From a virus, in IMG/VR virus record IMGVR_UViG_3300027972_000063, positions 1 through 21,274 of that record: a stretch of DNA of 21,274 bases; one strand, 5' to 3'. Below the pieces are notes generated by a model that was not told where the DNA came from, searched no databases, and was given only the letters and a program-made list of their open reading frames with translations. Positions 13,435 to 20,911 of the stretch are shown here, one piece after another; within the stretch, counting starts at the first letter, position 1, and each line of letters begins with the position of its first letter. A program made the translations under genes and the position numbers.

Positions 13435-13988
13435 AGATAGGAAAGAAGTTGGAGTTGTTTGTTTTTTGGTAACTTGCCGTCGAGCATCACGATGGATGGT
13501 CCGGCGTTCACCACGGTTTTAGGAATGGCGGTTTTTGCCCAGTCAATTGCCGCCCAACGGTTGACGATGTAGCAGCAGATGTAAGTCAGAGGCGATTCTG
13601 GCAGTTCGTGCTCCAAGGCTGAAACTCGATTCAAATCCTTGCGGATGCTGTCCCGTGCGATGCCGAGAAAAGACGCGGCTTTTTCGACCCAGTCAGGTTT
13701 TGATTTTGCTCCTCGTGAATGATCAATAAAGTCCATGATCATCACAAACGGATGAGACGGAAACTCGCGGCGGAAAGACTCCTTGTGAGTCCATGCCTTG
13801 TTGATCTCCCTTGTCTCATATTGTCCACATTCTGAGAATGAGTTAAGCCGGAAAGAGAGGTAATCATGCCCATCGTCGGACTGGATTACTTCGGCAGGCT
13901 CAGGAAAACACGGCGCTATGCCGATGCTCATGCATGCGGCGAAAAAATTAATGTCACCCGTGCGATGGGTGGAAAGGTTTGCTGTCAT
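13431..13988 (-). CDS. unrecognised protein between tail tube and chaperone
   Basis: A 185-residue mixed protein. Features seen: an N-terminal segment THRTGDINFFAACMSIGIAPCFPEPAEV; a middle WTHKESFRREFPSHPFVMIMDFIDH; several Cys (19, 27, 54, 138, 139) without a clear metal motif; and a helical end (GKLPKNKQLQLLSYL). I do not recognise it. Its stop overlaps the chaperone ATG as ATGA, so its production is tied to tail assembly. A third chaperone-like or tail-tube-associated factor is a fair guess but unproven. No membrane segment. Confidence 0.6.
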   Translation of the reverse strand: MTANLSTHRTGDINFFAACMSIGIAPCFPEPAEVIQSDDGHDYLSFRLNSFSECGQYETREINKAWTHKESFRREFPSHPFVMIMDFIDHSRGAKSKPDWVEKAASFLGIARDSIRKDLNRVSALEHELPESPLTYICCYIVNRWAAIDWAKTAIPKTVVNAGPSIVMLDGKLPKNKQLQLLSYL

Positions 13989-14006
13989 ATTTCATAGGGT
14001 AAGATG

Positions 14007-14432
14007 TCAAGTAAGGCTGACTGGGGCGTTTGTCACAACTTCTGGGTGGAAGATCGCGGAACAATCGCCTGTCTCAAAATCGCTGTTGACGCGCTTTAGG
14101 CTGGCTGCATAGACAACCACGCCAGCACTGGCGACTGCGGTTCCGAAGATGCCTTTTGTATTAAGTGTCAGCGTATCGGATGAACCGTTTGCAAGCGTAA
14201 GAACCGATGCAATAGCTGGAGTAAATCCTGCTGTCTTGGTCGTTACAACTCCAGAAAGTTTGATGTCAGTGCGTGGGTCGGAAAGCGTAAATCCTACCGT
14301 AGAACTGATGTGATTCTTGATGTCAACCTTGTCAGATTGGTAATCATAGGTAATTTCACCAAGATAAAGTCCGGTAGCTGAAGATTCATCGACGGTTCCA
14401 AAACGGGCAAGGGAAAAGTTGCGTGCGGCCAT
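14007..14432 (-). CDS. putative major tail (tube) protein
   Basis: A 141-residue, beta-rich protein (ATGLYLGEITYDYQSDKVDIKNHISSTVGFTLSDPRTDIKLSGVV ... VLTLANGSSDTLTLNTKGI ... DFETGDCSAIFHPEV). Size, beta content and place between the putative tail terminator and the chaperone/tape measure pair fit the tail tube subunit. No definite family signature is visible, so the call is positional plus fold-like. It is preceded by a copy of the 15-bp motif (14454-14468), which may mark a control point for a highly needed structural protein. Confidence 0.65.
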   Translation of the reverse strand: MAARNFSLARFGTVDESSATGLYLGEITYDYQSDKVDIKNHISSTVGFTLSDPRTDIKLSGVVTTKTAGFTPAIASVLTLANGSSDTLTLNTKGIFGTAVASAGVVVYAASLKRVNSDFETGDCSAIFHPEVVTNAPVSLT

Positions 14433-14453
14433 GAATGAAGATTCCAGCCAACC

Positions 14454-14468
14454 GTGGCGAAAGTCAAA
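14454..14468 (-). repeat. 15-bp dispersed motif, copy B
   Basis: Minus strand TTTGACTTTCGCCAC. The TGA inside the motif (14466-14464) is the stop codon of the upstream gene, and the motif ends 21 nt before the start at 14432. Confidence 0.8.
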
Positions 14469-14886
14469 TTGCGCAAGATATAGCCGTCACCTTCCAAGTC
14501 GTCACACGGTATCCATCTGCTTCGGTTGTTTCTGGTGAGTTGACAAGCAACTGGAATACACGGATTCCAATTTGCCCGTCCATCCATGCTTCTGCTTGGT
14601 CCGATTCAATATATTCGGCAAGAGCGTTTCGCAAAGCATCATGCGCGGCCTTGCTGGTGGCTTGCTGTGCATCTTCTCCTGGCGTTGTGACCAGCTTAGT
14701 CTCCAATTCAATCTTGAAGATATTCCCATCCTGAACGCCTCCTGATTCAAATCGAGAAACGCTGTCGCCCTCGATGTAAACCCCAGGGTATTCCTTTGTG
14801 TCCTCAGTGTCGCGCATTGCCACCGGCAGGGTGGTTCCGCGTTGAATCCATCGTTTCCATGCGTCGAGTAGTTTGTCAGTTGTCAT
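14464..14886 (-). CDS. putative tail terminator protein
   Basis: A 140-residue alpha/beta protein: an N-terminal helix (LLDAWKRWIQRG), a strand-rich middle (YPGVYIEGDSVSRFES ... FKIELETKLVTTPGEDA), a long helix (ATSKAAHDALRNALAEYI) and a terminal strand pair (IRVFQLLVNS ... YRVTTWKVTAI). This order, with a strand in which an E-[LV]-E-[VT] segment precedes a charged loop and the helix, is that of small tail-terminator proteins which cap the tube and join it to the head. The assignment is from fold pattern and position, not a named family. The start is coupled by ATGA to the gene before it. Confidence 0.6.
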   Translation of the reverse strand: MTTDKLLDAWKRWIQRGTTLPVAMRDTEDTKEYPGVYIEGDSVSRFESGGVQDGNIFKIELETKLVTTPGEDAQQATSKAAHDALRNALAEYIESDQAEAWMDGQIGIRVFQLLVNSPETTEADGYRVTTWKVTAISCAI

Positions 14887-15650
14887 TTTATTTTTCGTTT
14901 GAGCTTTGCGGCCATTGCCGATTCATACCATTTCACGGTCATTCGACCGCCGGTGTTGATTGCGTCGATTGCGTCGGATTTTTTGAGAACGTAATCGGTG
15001 GATACGTAGGAGATGTTATTGGTAATCTTTCCAATCGGATTCCATTGAGAGGCGATGAGCTGCGCCGATCCACCGCTTTTAAACTTGTGGGCGTATCCAG
15101 CCACGTTCTTGCCGATAGTCAGGCGTGAGCCTTTGCGCTGTTTCGCGCCAATTGCTAGACCGGCTCCGATCCATGCACCTTTAGCCTTGCCTGAGTTTTT
15201 GTAGCGGATACGCAGCGCCTTTGTCATTGCTGCGCTCGATGTGATCCCTTTTTCGTTTCGCTTCATGGTCGGCACCCGGTTGCGCTTGCTGGTCTGCTTG
15301 CGGTCAATAAATGCGTTGACCTCTTCCGGGGTCTTTAGGATTCGATCCGGCGTGAATGTCACAAGCTGCCCGTTGATAACCAAGCCGGACAGTTTGCCCC
15401 TTGCCACGCCATTGACGTATGCTGCCTTGGATACGCTGTAAACCGCCCGATTTGCATCCTTTTTGATCGCGTCTTCCTGCTTTGTTTTCGCGTCCTTGTC
15501 ATCGCCCCATGCCTGCGTTCCTTTGACTAGGCTGCGGCAAGTAGCCACACCCCAGCGGCAAATCGCCGCTTCATTCGATTCACCAAAATCTTTAGCCATC
15601 GACATAATTTGCCGTTGTAGACCCTTGGTGTCTATGTTTGTGGTTATCAT
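14883..15650 (-). CDS. putative neck / tail completion protein
   Basis: A 255-residue basic protein with a helical N-terminus (IDTKGLQRQIMSMAKDFGESNEAAICRWGVATCRSLVKGTQAW) and a Lys/Arg-rich middle (FIDRKQTSKRNRVPTMKRNEKG). The C-terminal part is shared in style with HK97-gp10-like proteins (GYAHKFKSGGSAQLIASQWNPIG ... MTVKWYESAMAAKLKRKIK). It is larger than the usual 130-150 residues of that family. Position between the connector and terminator genes supports a neck or completion role. Both ends overlap neighbours as ATGA. Family assignment is tentative. Confidence 0.55.
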   Translation of the reverse strand: MITTNIDTKGLQRQIMSMAKDFGESNEAAICRWGVATCRSLVKGTQAWGDDKDAKTKQEDAIKKDANRAVYSVSKAAYVNGVARGKLSGLVINGQLVTFTPDRILKTPEEVNAFIDRKQTSKRNRVPTMKRNEKGITSSAAMTKALRIRYKNSGKAKGAWIGAGLAIGAKQRKGSRLTIGKNVAGYAHKFKSGGSAQLIASQWNPIGKITNNISYVSTDYVLKKSDAIDAINTGGRMTVKWYESAMAAKLKRKIK

Positions 15651-15982
15651 GCCGATTTATTGGTAGATACCAGCCCTACCGTGACGAAAAACGCGCCTTT
15701 GCTGATGGATGATACGCGCCAAGTATCGCCACGGCCTGCGGCTGCTTTGCCGAGGTAGCTGGTGACCGCTGCGGTGTAGGCAGTCGAGAACGTAGCTGTT
15801 TGAACTACGAAATCAAGCATTGCGTCTCGCTCAAATCCGCCATCCTCATAATCCCGTGAATGTCTGGCTTCTGAATAAGTCCCGCTGATAGCTGTGCCAC
15901 CAGCAATGGATAGCGTCTCCGCACCGATCACGGTTCGAGCAATAGGTGCTACGGTATCAATAAAATCGCTCAAAATAGACAT
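15647..15982 (-). CDS. putative head-tail connector / stopper protein
   Basis: A 111-residue protein: an N-terminal helix (MSILSDFIDTVAPIARTVIG), then beta strands (ETLSIAGGTAISGTYSEARHSRD ... DFVVQTATFSTAY ... DTWRVSSISKGAFFVTVGLVS). The plan 'short helix, then beta barrel with a central variable loop' is that of head-closure (stopper) proteins, and it is the first neck-type gene after the capsid and glycosyltransferase genes. No named family is certain. It is preceded by copy A of the 15-bp motif, whose TGA is the stop of the glycosyltransferase gene. Confidence 0.55.
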   Translation of the reverse strand: MSILSDFIDTVAPIARTVIGAETLSIAGGTAISGTYSEARHSRDYEDGGFERDAMLDFVVQTATFSTAYTAAVTSYLGKAAAGRGDTWRVSSISKGAFFVTVGLVSTNKSA

Positions 15983-16002
15983 GAAGTAGTTTTTTCTGGA
16001 TT

Positions 16003-16017
16003 GTGGCGAAAGTCAAA
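16003..16017 (-). repeat. 15-bp dispersed motif, copy A
   Basis: Minus strand TTTGACTTTCGCCAC. The TGA within it (16015-16013) ends the glycosyltransferase gene, and the motif lies 20 nt before the start at 15982. Confidence 0.8.
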
Positions 16018-16585
16018 GCTCGGGAGCGGCGGTGGTGGCTGCGTCGTGGATGTAGGTATGCAACACCTTGCTGATGTGATGCGCGGTCTTGATCCGCTTT
16101 CTGGCTTGATGGCACCAAACTAGATCCTCGCCGTAATTGCTGAACCCAAAGACGCAGCCTTTGACCTTCTGGCGATTCCAAGCACAAATGTGCCACGGTC
16201 CGCGCAGGGTAATGCCGCCCGGGTTAAACTGACCGTCTTGGTTTTTGATCCCAAAATGCACCACGCTTTCCAAATTGTTGTAAATCGCTTTCTGATTGAA
16301 AGTGATCACATCGGCTCTTGTCTCAATGGCTTTCAATACCTCCGAAACGTAATCATCAGATACGTCGTCATCGTCATCGCAAAACGCAATATATTCGCCA
16401 TTGGCTATATCAACCAATGCCTGCCGTTTCTCCCCGATGCTGCGGGTGCGGTTGTCACTCAAGATTAGATGCTCGACCTGCCCCGAACTCTTCAGCGCGG
16501 AACTCTGTTCCTCGATGCGGGTTTGTAGGGCGTAGAGCTGCTTCTCCCTGCCGCGAATGGTCGGTGTCAGTATGCTTAGTTTCAT
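16013..16585 (-). CDS. family 2 glycosyltransferase
   Basis: A 190-residue GT-A protein. Strand 1 with the nucleotide-binding start is MKLSILTPTIRGRE; then LILSDNRTRSIGEKRQALVDIANGEYIAFCDDDDDVSDDYV (from 40). The five consecutive Asp at 70-74 contain the DXD motif that holds the metal and the nucleotide sugar. The acceptor half is short and ends HAATT-type without a membrane segment, so it is likely soluble. Starts at 16588 and 16585 are adjacent; one at 16624 would read into an A-rich run and is less likely. It would add a sugar to a protein, lipid or glycan acceptor. The acceptor is unknown; virion proteins are plausible because of the location among head genes. Confidence 0.88.
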   Translation of the reverse strand: MKLSILTPTIRGREKQLYALQTRIEEQSSALKSSGQVEHLILSDNRTRSIGEKRQALVDIANGEYIAFCDDDDDVSDDYVSEVLKAIETRADVITFNQKAIYNNLESVVHFGIKNQDGQFNPGGITLRGPWHICAWNRQKVKGCVFGFSNYGEDLVWCHQARKRIKTAHHISKVLHTYIHDAATTAAPEL

Positions 16586-16673
16586 CATTTTTCTTTTTTT
16601 TGTTTTTCCAAAGTGGGCATTCATTCCACGCTTTTGTATCTTTAACTCGGCTCCAGCTTCCTTTGTGACTCAT
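16455..16673 (-). CDS. small basic protein, frame possibly disturbed at an A8 run
   Basis: The ATG overlaps the stop of the large glycosyltransferase gene as ATGA, the normal junction type here. It opens into MSHKGSWSRVKDTKAWNECP, then LWKNKKKK, a plausible small basic protein. As written, the frame then continues out of phase through the next gene to 16455 and gives a low-complexity, unlikely tail. One extra A in the A8 run (on the minus strand A5-C-A8-G-A5) would instead end the protein after KNKKKEK at a TGA that overlaps the glycosyltransferase ATG at 16588. So the real gene is probably about 16585-16673, with either slippage or an indel. Function unknown. Confidence 0.45.
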   Translation of the reverse strand: MSHKGSWSRVKDTKAWNECPLWKNKKKKNDETKHTDTDHSRQGEAALRPTNPHRGTEFRAEEFGAGRASNLE

Positions 16674-18850
16674 AGTTTTTCAAGTTGTTTGATCCAGCAT
16701 CTGCCGGCCATGTTGTATTTGATGCCTAGTGATTCCAATGCTTTTGATACGCCCGGCGAGTCAGCATCGTGGCCGCCAAAGAATCCGCCTTTTTTGACCT
16801 TTGGAAGCCATGCCTCAATGTCGCGCTTGGCGCTGGCGTAATCATGCGCAGCGTCGATGAAAACGCCGTCAAGCGAATCGTCAGCAAATTGTGCCGCCGA
16901 TCCTGCGCTGTCTCCCTCAATGATCGAAATCTCGCGTGGTCCTCGGTTGTTTTTGAACTCCTCCAACACGTCAATCCTGCCGGTTTCGTCATCGCCTTTG
17001 AAGGTATCGACGACAGAGAACTTGATCAGCTTTTTGATGTCCTCCAGCCGGTCTGCAAGATAGACCGCGCTTTTGCCTTTCCAAGCTCCGACCTCTACGA
17101 ACTGCCCGCATTCTGGGATTGTTTTTGCGACGTAATCATAAACATCTCGGAAATCAAACCATCCGTGAATATCTGTCGATACCGGCAAGGAGGAAACTAA
17201 GCGTTTAAAAATGCCCTGCCCAGTCAGGTAGTGATATTGATCATTGCTGCGCTCATAGGTCTGATCTGACTCTGCTTTCCCAAATGCCGGGTGAACATGC
17301 TCGAAAACGATTTCTGCTTTTGCGTCAATGATTACGCCGTCCTGCGCGGCTTTGTATGAAAACCAGTTATCTGAGAACATCGAAAAGAACTCTGGATGAA
17401 AGAAATGTCCCTGCTCAATGTAACGTGCGCGGGTGATGATCGCCATGCAGAGCAGGTCATCTTTTCTGAAACCGTCAGAAATCGCCAAAACTTTAGGCTT
17501 CGATGTGTCGCCGATGGCGCGAATGATCGCTTCGTCCCAACCTTGGAATGGTTTCCAGTCGTCGCTGAGTTGAATTAGTATCTCGCCCTTGCATGATTGG
17601 GCCGCTGCGTTCCATGCACCAACGCACCCCGAGTTGTGCGTGCTGATGACGCATCTGGCGTTGGTCAATGGGTATGAATCCACGTCGTCAACATCAATAG
17701 CGAAGATATGCTCAATCGAATCTGGATTGGTTGCGGATCTCAGCCATTCCATTCTCGAGCGCCAGGCTTGCGCTGGTCGTCCTCGTGTAGCGTGAAGAAG
17801 TGAAATTTTCGCACCGTTCCGAATAAAATGATTGGTTTCGATTGCGTCGGCTTCCTCTCGGCGGTTGTTTGCGCGTAGAGCCATGCCACGCAGCCCGATG
17901 CCGAGTGAGCCATAATAAGGTCTGCGAAGGTTCCATGGCGGCTCTGGATGCATCTCCAGCCCCAGCATTGCCTCAGTCCAGCCAAGCGCTGACTGTGGGT
18001 CGGAAATTGTTGATGCCAATCCGAGCTCTCCGTATGCCTCGCGCCGGCTTGGATCTGTTGCAAGTGCAGCCACAAGCATTTGTTTTTTGCTGCCATCATC
18101 ATCGGCAAGTCTAGCGAGTTGGAAATAGGCTTCGTAAAGTTCATTTCTTCCGACTCCTTCGGATTGCACAAACTCAAGAGCTGCTTGGATCGCCTCGTCG
18201 TTCCGATCCAATGCAATCAAACTTTGGAAGGTGTGAAATTTCTGCGACACGGTTCTTTTCTTTTCCGGTATGGATTCGAGGATCCTTAGATTCCTTTCAT
18301 CTCTAGATGCGCTGCGTTTTTCGCTGGCATGAATGATTTCGGCGCCGTCGAATCTCATGTGATTCGTGCCTTCATTAAATTTCAAGCATTCATGCACCGG
18401 ATGTTCCCACATGGCAGATCCTTTGCGCCAGATCCTTTCTCTCCAGTTGATGATGTTATCCTCCGGCACGACGTAGCGCATCAAAATGCCGTCAACGGCT
18501 TTGTCGTTGATGTCGGAAATTAAGCGCCGGATTTGCTCACCTGAATCTTCTGTCATAATGTCATCGGTGTCGGCCCACATGATCCAGTCGCAGGTAGCTC
18601 GGTTTGCTGATAAGTTGCGAGCTGCTCCAAAGTCGTCAACGTGGTTCCAATGTCCGATCTTGTTGAAATACTCACCGATGATGCAGCCGCGACTTTGCGC
18701 AATCTCAAGCGTTCGGTCTGGTTTCTGGTTGCCGATTGCCCGGATTATAACGACCTCATCGAAATGGTGTTGGAATTTATCAAGAAACCTTTCGATGTAG
18801 TTTTCGCAGTTTCCAGTTATTACGGAAAGTGAGATTGTATCTTTTTTCAT
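16670..18850 (-). CDS. GT2 - helical repeat - GT2 - SAM methyltransferase fusion
   Basis: A 726-residue multidomain protein. Residues about 5-200: family 2 glycosyltransferase, with SLSVITGNCENYIERFL at the start and the acid motif WADTDD at 92-97. Residues about 205-335: helical, TPR-like repeats (FQSLIALDRNDEAIQAALEF ... LYEAYFQLARLADDDG). Residues about 347-545: a second GT-A-like domain (SLLHATRGRP, IDVDDVD at 385-391, QLSDDW at 427-432). Residues about 560-726: class I methyltransferase, with EVGAWKGKS at 586-594 (SAM loop), VVDTF at 613-617, DGVFIDAAHDYASAKRD at 661-677 and GGHDAD at 692-697. It is probably cytoplasmic and builds a methylated glycan. Start 18850 is preferred to 18880, which lies at the terminator tail. 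Confidence 0.87.
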   Translation of the reverse strand: MKKDTISLSVITGNCENYIERFLDKFQHHFDEVVIIRAIGNQKPDRTLEIAQSRGCIIGEYFNKIGHWNHVDDFGAARNLSANRATCDWIMWADTDDIMTEDSGEQIRRLISDINDKAVDGILMRYVVPEDNIINWRERIWRKGSAMWEHPVHECLKFNEGTNHMRFDGAEIIHASEKRSASRDERNLRILESIPEKKRTVSQKFHTFQSLIALDRNDEAIQAALEFVQSEGVGRNELYEAYFQLARLADDDGSKKQMLVAALATDPSRREAYGELGLASTISDPQSALGWTEAMLGLEMHPEPPWNLRRPYYGSLGIGLRGMALRANNRREEADAIETNHFIRNGAKISLLHATRGRPAQAWRSRMEWLRSATNPDSIEHIFAIDVDDVDSYPLTNARCVISTHNSGCVGAWNAAAQSCKGEILIQLSDDWKPFQGWDEAIIRAIGDTSKPKVLAISDGFRKDDLLCMAIITRARYIEQGHFFHPEFFSMFSDNWFSYKAAQDGVIIDAKAEIVFEHVHPAFGKAESDQTYERSNDQYHYLTGQGIFKRLVSSLPVSTDIHGWFDFRDVYDYVAKTIPECGQFVEVGAWKGKSAVYLADRLEDIKKLIKFSVVDTFKGDDETGRIDVLEEFKNNRGPREISIIEGDSAGSAAQFADDSLDGVFIDAAHDYASAKRDIEAWLPKVKKGGFFGGHDADSPGVSKALESLGIKYNMAGRCWIKQLEKL

Positions 18851-18889
18851 ATGTCTGAATCGAATATGGGATTTATTCATTTTTTGACA

Positions 18890-18924
18890 ATAAAAAAACG
18901 CCGCCCTTTTTTACGGGGCGACGT
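18890..18924 (-). terminator. strong intrinsic terminator after the capsid gene
   Basis: On the minus strand ACGTCGCCC and its partner form a 9-bp G+C-rich stem (18924-18916 with 18906-18898, one G-U pair) and an A-rich loop. The stem is followed by TTTTTTTATT. It lies 28 nt past the capsid stop. Confidence 0.85.
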
Positions 18925-18952
18925 CTTATGAACTACGAACTACACCAGAGAA

Positions 18953-19846
18953 TTATGGTTTTGTGCCGAATGCAAGACCGAGGGTCAAACCAGTTGCGGT
19001 TCCGTAAAGGCACTCGAAAGCACCGAACATTTGACCAGTTGCTGTGTCGAAGCTGCGGCGATACCCCATCACGATTCCGGATGGATCGGCTGCGCGCTCG
19101 ACTGCGAGATACTCGGAACCGGCTTGCGGCTCAAGATAACGCATTGCAATGCTGATTGCATCAGGGTGAGCTGCGAAGCAAACAAGCGAAGTTGCAGCGG
19201 TTGGAAGAATGTTGGTTTCGTAAGTTGGGAAACCGACAAGCTGACCAAGCGTGCCTTGACGTGCTGCTTGGTTATCACCGATTGCGTAGGCTTGAAGCAC
19301 GTTGGTAGAACCAAGCAGCGATGCACCTACAACGGTGTTGTGAATAAAAGAGCAAACGCCAGGATCAACGTCTACATTGCGACCGGCAAGGACAGCGCGG
19401 AGTGCGATGAGTTGTGCCAATCCATAGCTGGATTCCGAAGTCGTCACAGAAGCGGCTCCGAAGTTGGTCGTGGTGATCAGCTTCCAGATGTTTTCCAGAA
19501 CTTTTTGACCAAGTGCGCGGCCAGCTTGCATTGCAAGTTCGTCAAAACGTGCGCCAGAGCTGTTTGCATTCTGGAGGTCGGTGATGTCGAAGCTGACGAT
19601 GTTGTGCTGGTTAAGGTTGACCGTGTTGTGAGTAATTGCGCCGCCACCAGTTTGATAGTTGGCGGAACTTGCGTTGAAAGTCGTTGCGGTCATCGCGGAG
19701 ATGAAAGGGACCACAATGGCATCACCTTTGCCTCTTGCGGAATCGTCAAGAGAGCGTGAGAATGCACGGAGCGGGGCGAGCTTTGCGGTGAAGGCTTTAA
19801 GGGCTTCTTGTGCAAAGATTGTATCGTTGAATGAAATGGTAGCCAT
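18953..19846 (-). CDS. major capsid protein
   Basis: A 297-residue protein with the features of HK97-fold coat proteins of the P22/lambda-like kind. It opens FNDTIFAQEALKAFTAKLAPLRAFSRSLDD. The glycine-poor start is followed by 'GDAIVVPFISAMTATTF' and 'NQHNIVSFDITDLQNANS'. Then comes a long helix (RFDELAMQAGRALGQKVLENIWKLI) and a C-terminal P-domain-like beta stretch (VCFAAHPDAISIAMRYLEPQAG ... YRRSFDTATGQMFGAFECLYG). About 300 residues is the normal size for this group. It follows the prohead protease by 18 nt and is followed by a strong terminator, as expected for the most abundant virion protein. No separate decoration gene is seen before it. Confidence 0.88.
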   Translation of the reverse strand: MATISFNDTIFAQEALKAFTAKLAPLRAFSRSLDDSARGKGDAIVVPFISAMTATTFNASSANYQTGGGAITHNTVNLNQHNIVSFDITDLQNANSSGARFDELAMQAGRALGQKVLENIWKLITTTNFGAASVTTSESSYGLAQLIALRAVLAGRNVDVDPGVCSFIHNTVVGASLLGSTNVLQAYAIGDNQAARQGTLGQLVGFPTYETNILPTAATSLVCFAAHPDAISIAMRYLEPQAGSEYLAVERAADPSGIVMGYRRSFDTATGQMFGAFECLYGTATGLTLGLAFGTKP

Positions 19847-19864
19847 TTGATTAATTAGTTGAGA

Positions 19865-20911
19865 TTATTTTTTGAGTTGTTTTTTGATCTCGGCTTGATT
19901 GGCATTGTAATATGCGGTTCTTGCCGAGCCTTTGAGATTGGAAAGTTCTTTGATGTGATCAATTTCAGCGGATGCTTCTTCGTTTGTTTCAATTGCTTCC
20001 GGTTGACCGATTGCTGCGAGAGATTCGGTAATTGCGGCTGGAATTGAAGCCTTAACTTTTTCGATCTCGGAGTCCTTGGCAATGATGCTGGCTTGGGCTT
20101 CGGCAAGTGATGCCTCGGCTTTTGCTTTTGATTCTTCTAGTTCAAGGATGATTGCTGACAATCCAGACAATTCTTGAATCTTGTTCTGAGCGATTTCAAG
20201 CTCCGTGCGGATGTATTCGTTTTCAGCGATCGATGCTTCGAGTTTGGAAATCTCATCGTTGCCCGGAAATAGTTTTGAAAGGATTGACATTGGATTATTA
20301 GTATGCTGGGTATTTTTAGGAGATGCTGAACGAATGTCAAGAATCGAATCAATGAAGCCATATTCTAATGATTGCGTGGCAGTCATCCATGTTTCTTGCT
20401 TCATCATTTCGCGGATATCTTCAACATCTTTGCCAGTCTTGCCGGCGTAAATCTCAGCGATGTTCTGCGATAATCCATCAAGCAAATCAGCAGCTTTACG
20501 AAGTTCTTCCGCGTTGCCTCTGACTCCTTGTGATGCCTCATGAATCATCATGCGACCATGCGAAACCATTCGGACTTCGTTACATGCCATGCAGATCACG
20601 CTTGCCATGCTCGCTGCCATTCCGGTTACCGTAGCAGTGACATAGACGCCGCGTTCTTGGAGCGATTTGATTTCTTGATAGACTGTATAGCCGTCAAAAA
20701 TGCTTCCGCCTGGGGAGTTGATTTCAATCTCAAGCGTTTCGATCGCGTTTTCGGCGCAATTAGTGATCTCTCCAAAGTCAGCCCCAGATGCATATGCAGA
20801 TGCGCCGAATAGTTTGCTGATATCCTCAGTGAGTTTCTCGACGGAGAATGGGTTAATGTCCTCGGTCAGTTTGACTTTTCCAGACTTGTTTTCAATCGTT
20901 GTCAGATTCAT
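19865..20911 (-). CDS. ClpP-type (S14) prohead protease with scaffold-like C-terminus
   Basis: A 348-residue protein. Residues about 35-195 are a ClpP/S14-fold protease: INSPGGSIFDGY (64-75), the nucleophile in GMAASMAS (Ser101), and the catalytic His in RMMIHEA (His124). ETWMTATQSLEYGFID follows (173-188), where the third triad residue lies. Residues about 215-330 are Ala/Glu/Ser-rich and coiled (SKLEASIAENEYIRTELEIAQNKIQ ...), like a fused scaffold. In such phages the protease cuts scaffold and coat during head maturation. A longer frame begins at 21073, but its first 54 residues overlap the portal gene and are Lys-rich. The start at 20911 has a GAAGAAG just before it and a 20-nt overlap with the portal end. 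Confidence 0.9.
   Translation of the reverse strand: MNLTTIENKSGKVKLTEDINPFSVEKLTEDISKLFGASAYASGADFGEITNCAENAIETLEIEINSPGGSIFDGYTVYQEIKSLQERGVYVTATVTGMAASMASVICMACNEVRMVSHGRMMIHEASQGVRGNAEELRKAADLLDGLSQNIAEIYAGKTGKDVEDIREMMKQETWMTATQSLEYGFIDSILDIRSASPKNTQHTNNPMSILSKLFPGNDEISKLEASIAENEYIRTELEIAQNKIQELSGLSAIILELEESKAKAEASLAEAQASIIAKDSEIEKVKASIPAAITESLAAIGQPEAIETNEEASAEIDHIKELSNLKGSARTAYYNANQAEIKKQLKK

Noticed and set aside
19031-19759. Long open frame on the plus strand (242 codons) opposite the capsid gene
   Set aside because: Cys/Arg-rich, no recognisable motif, and wholly antisense to a clear capsid protein.
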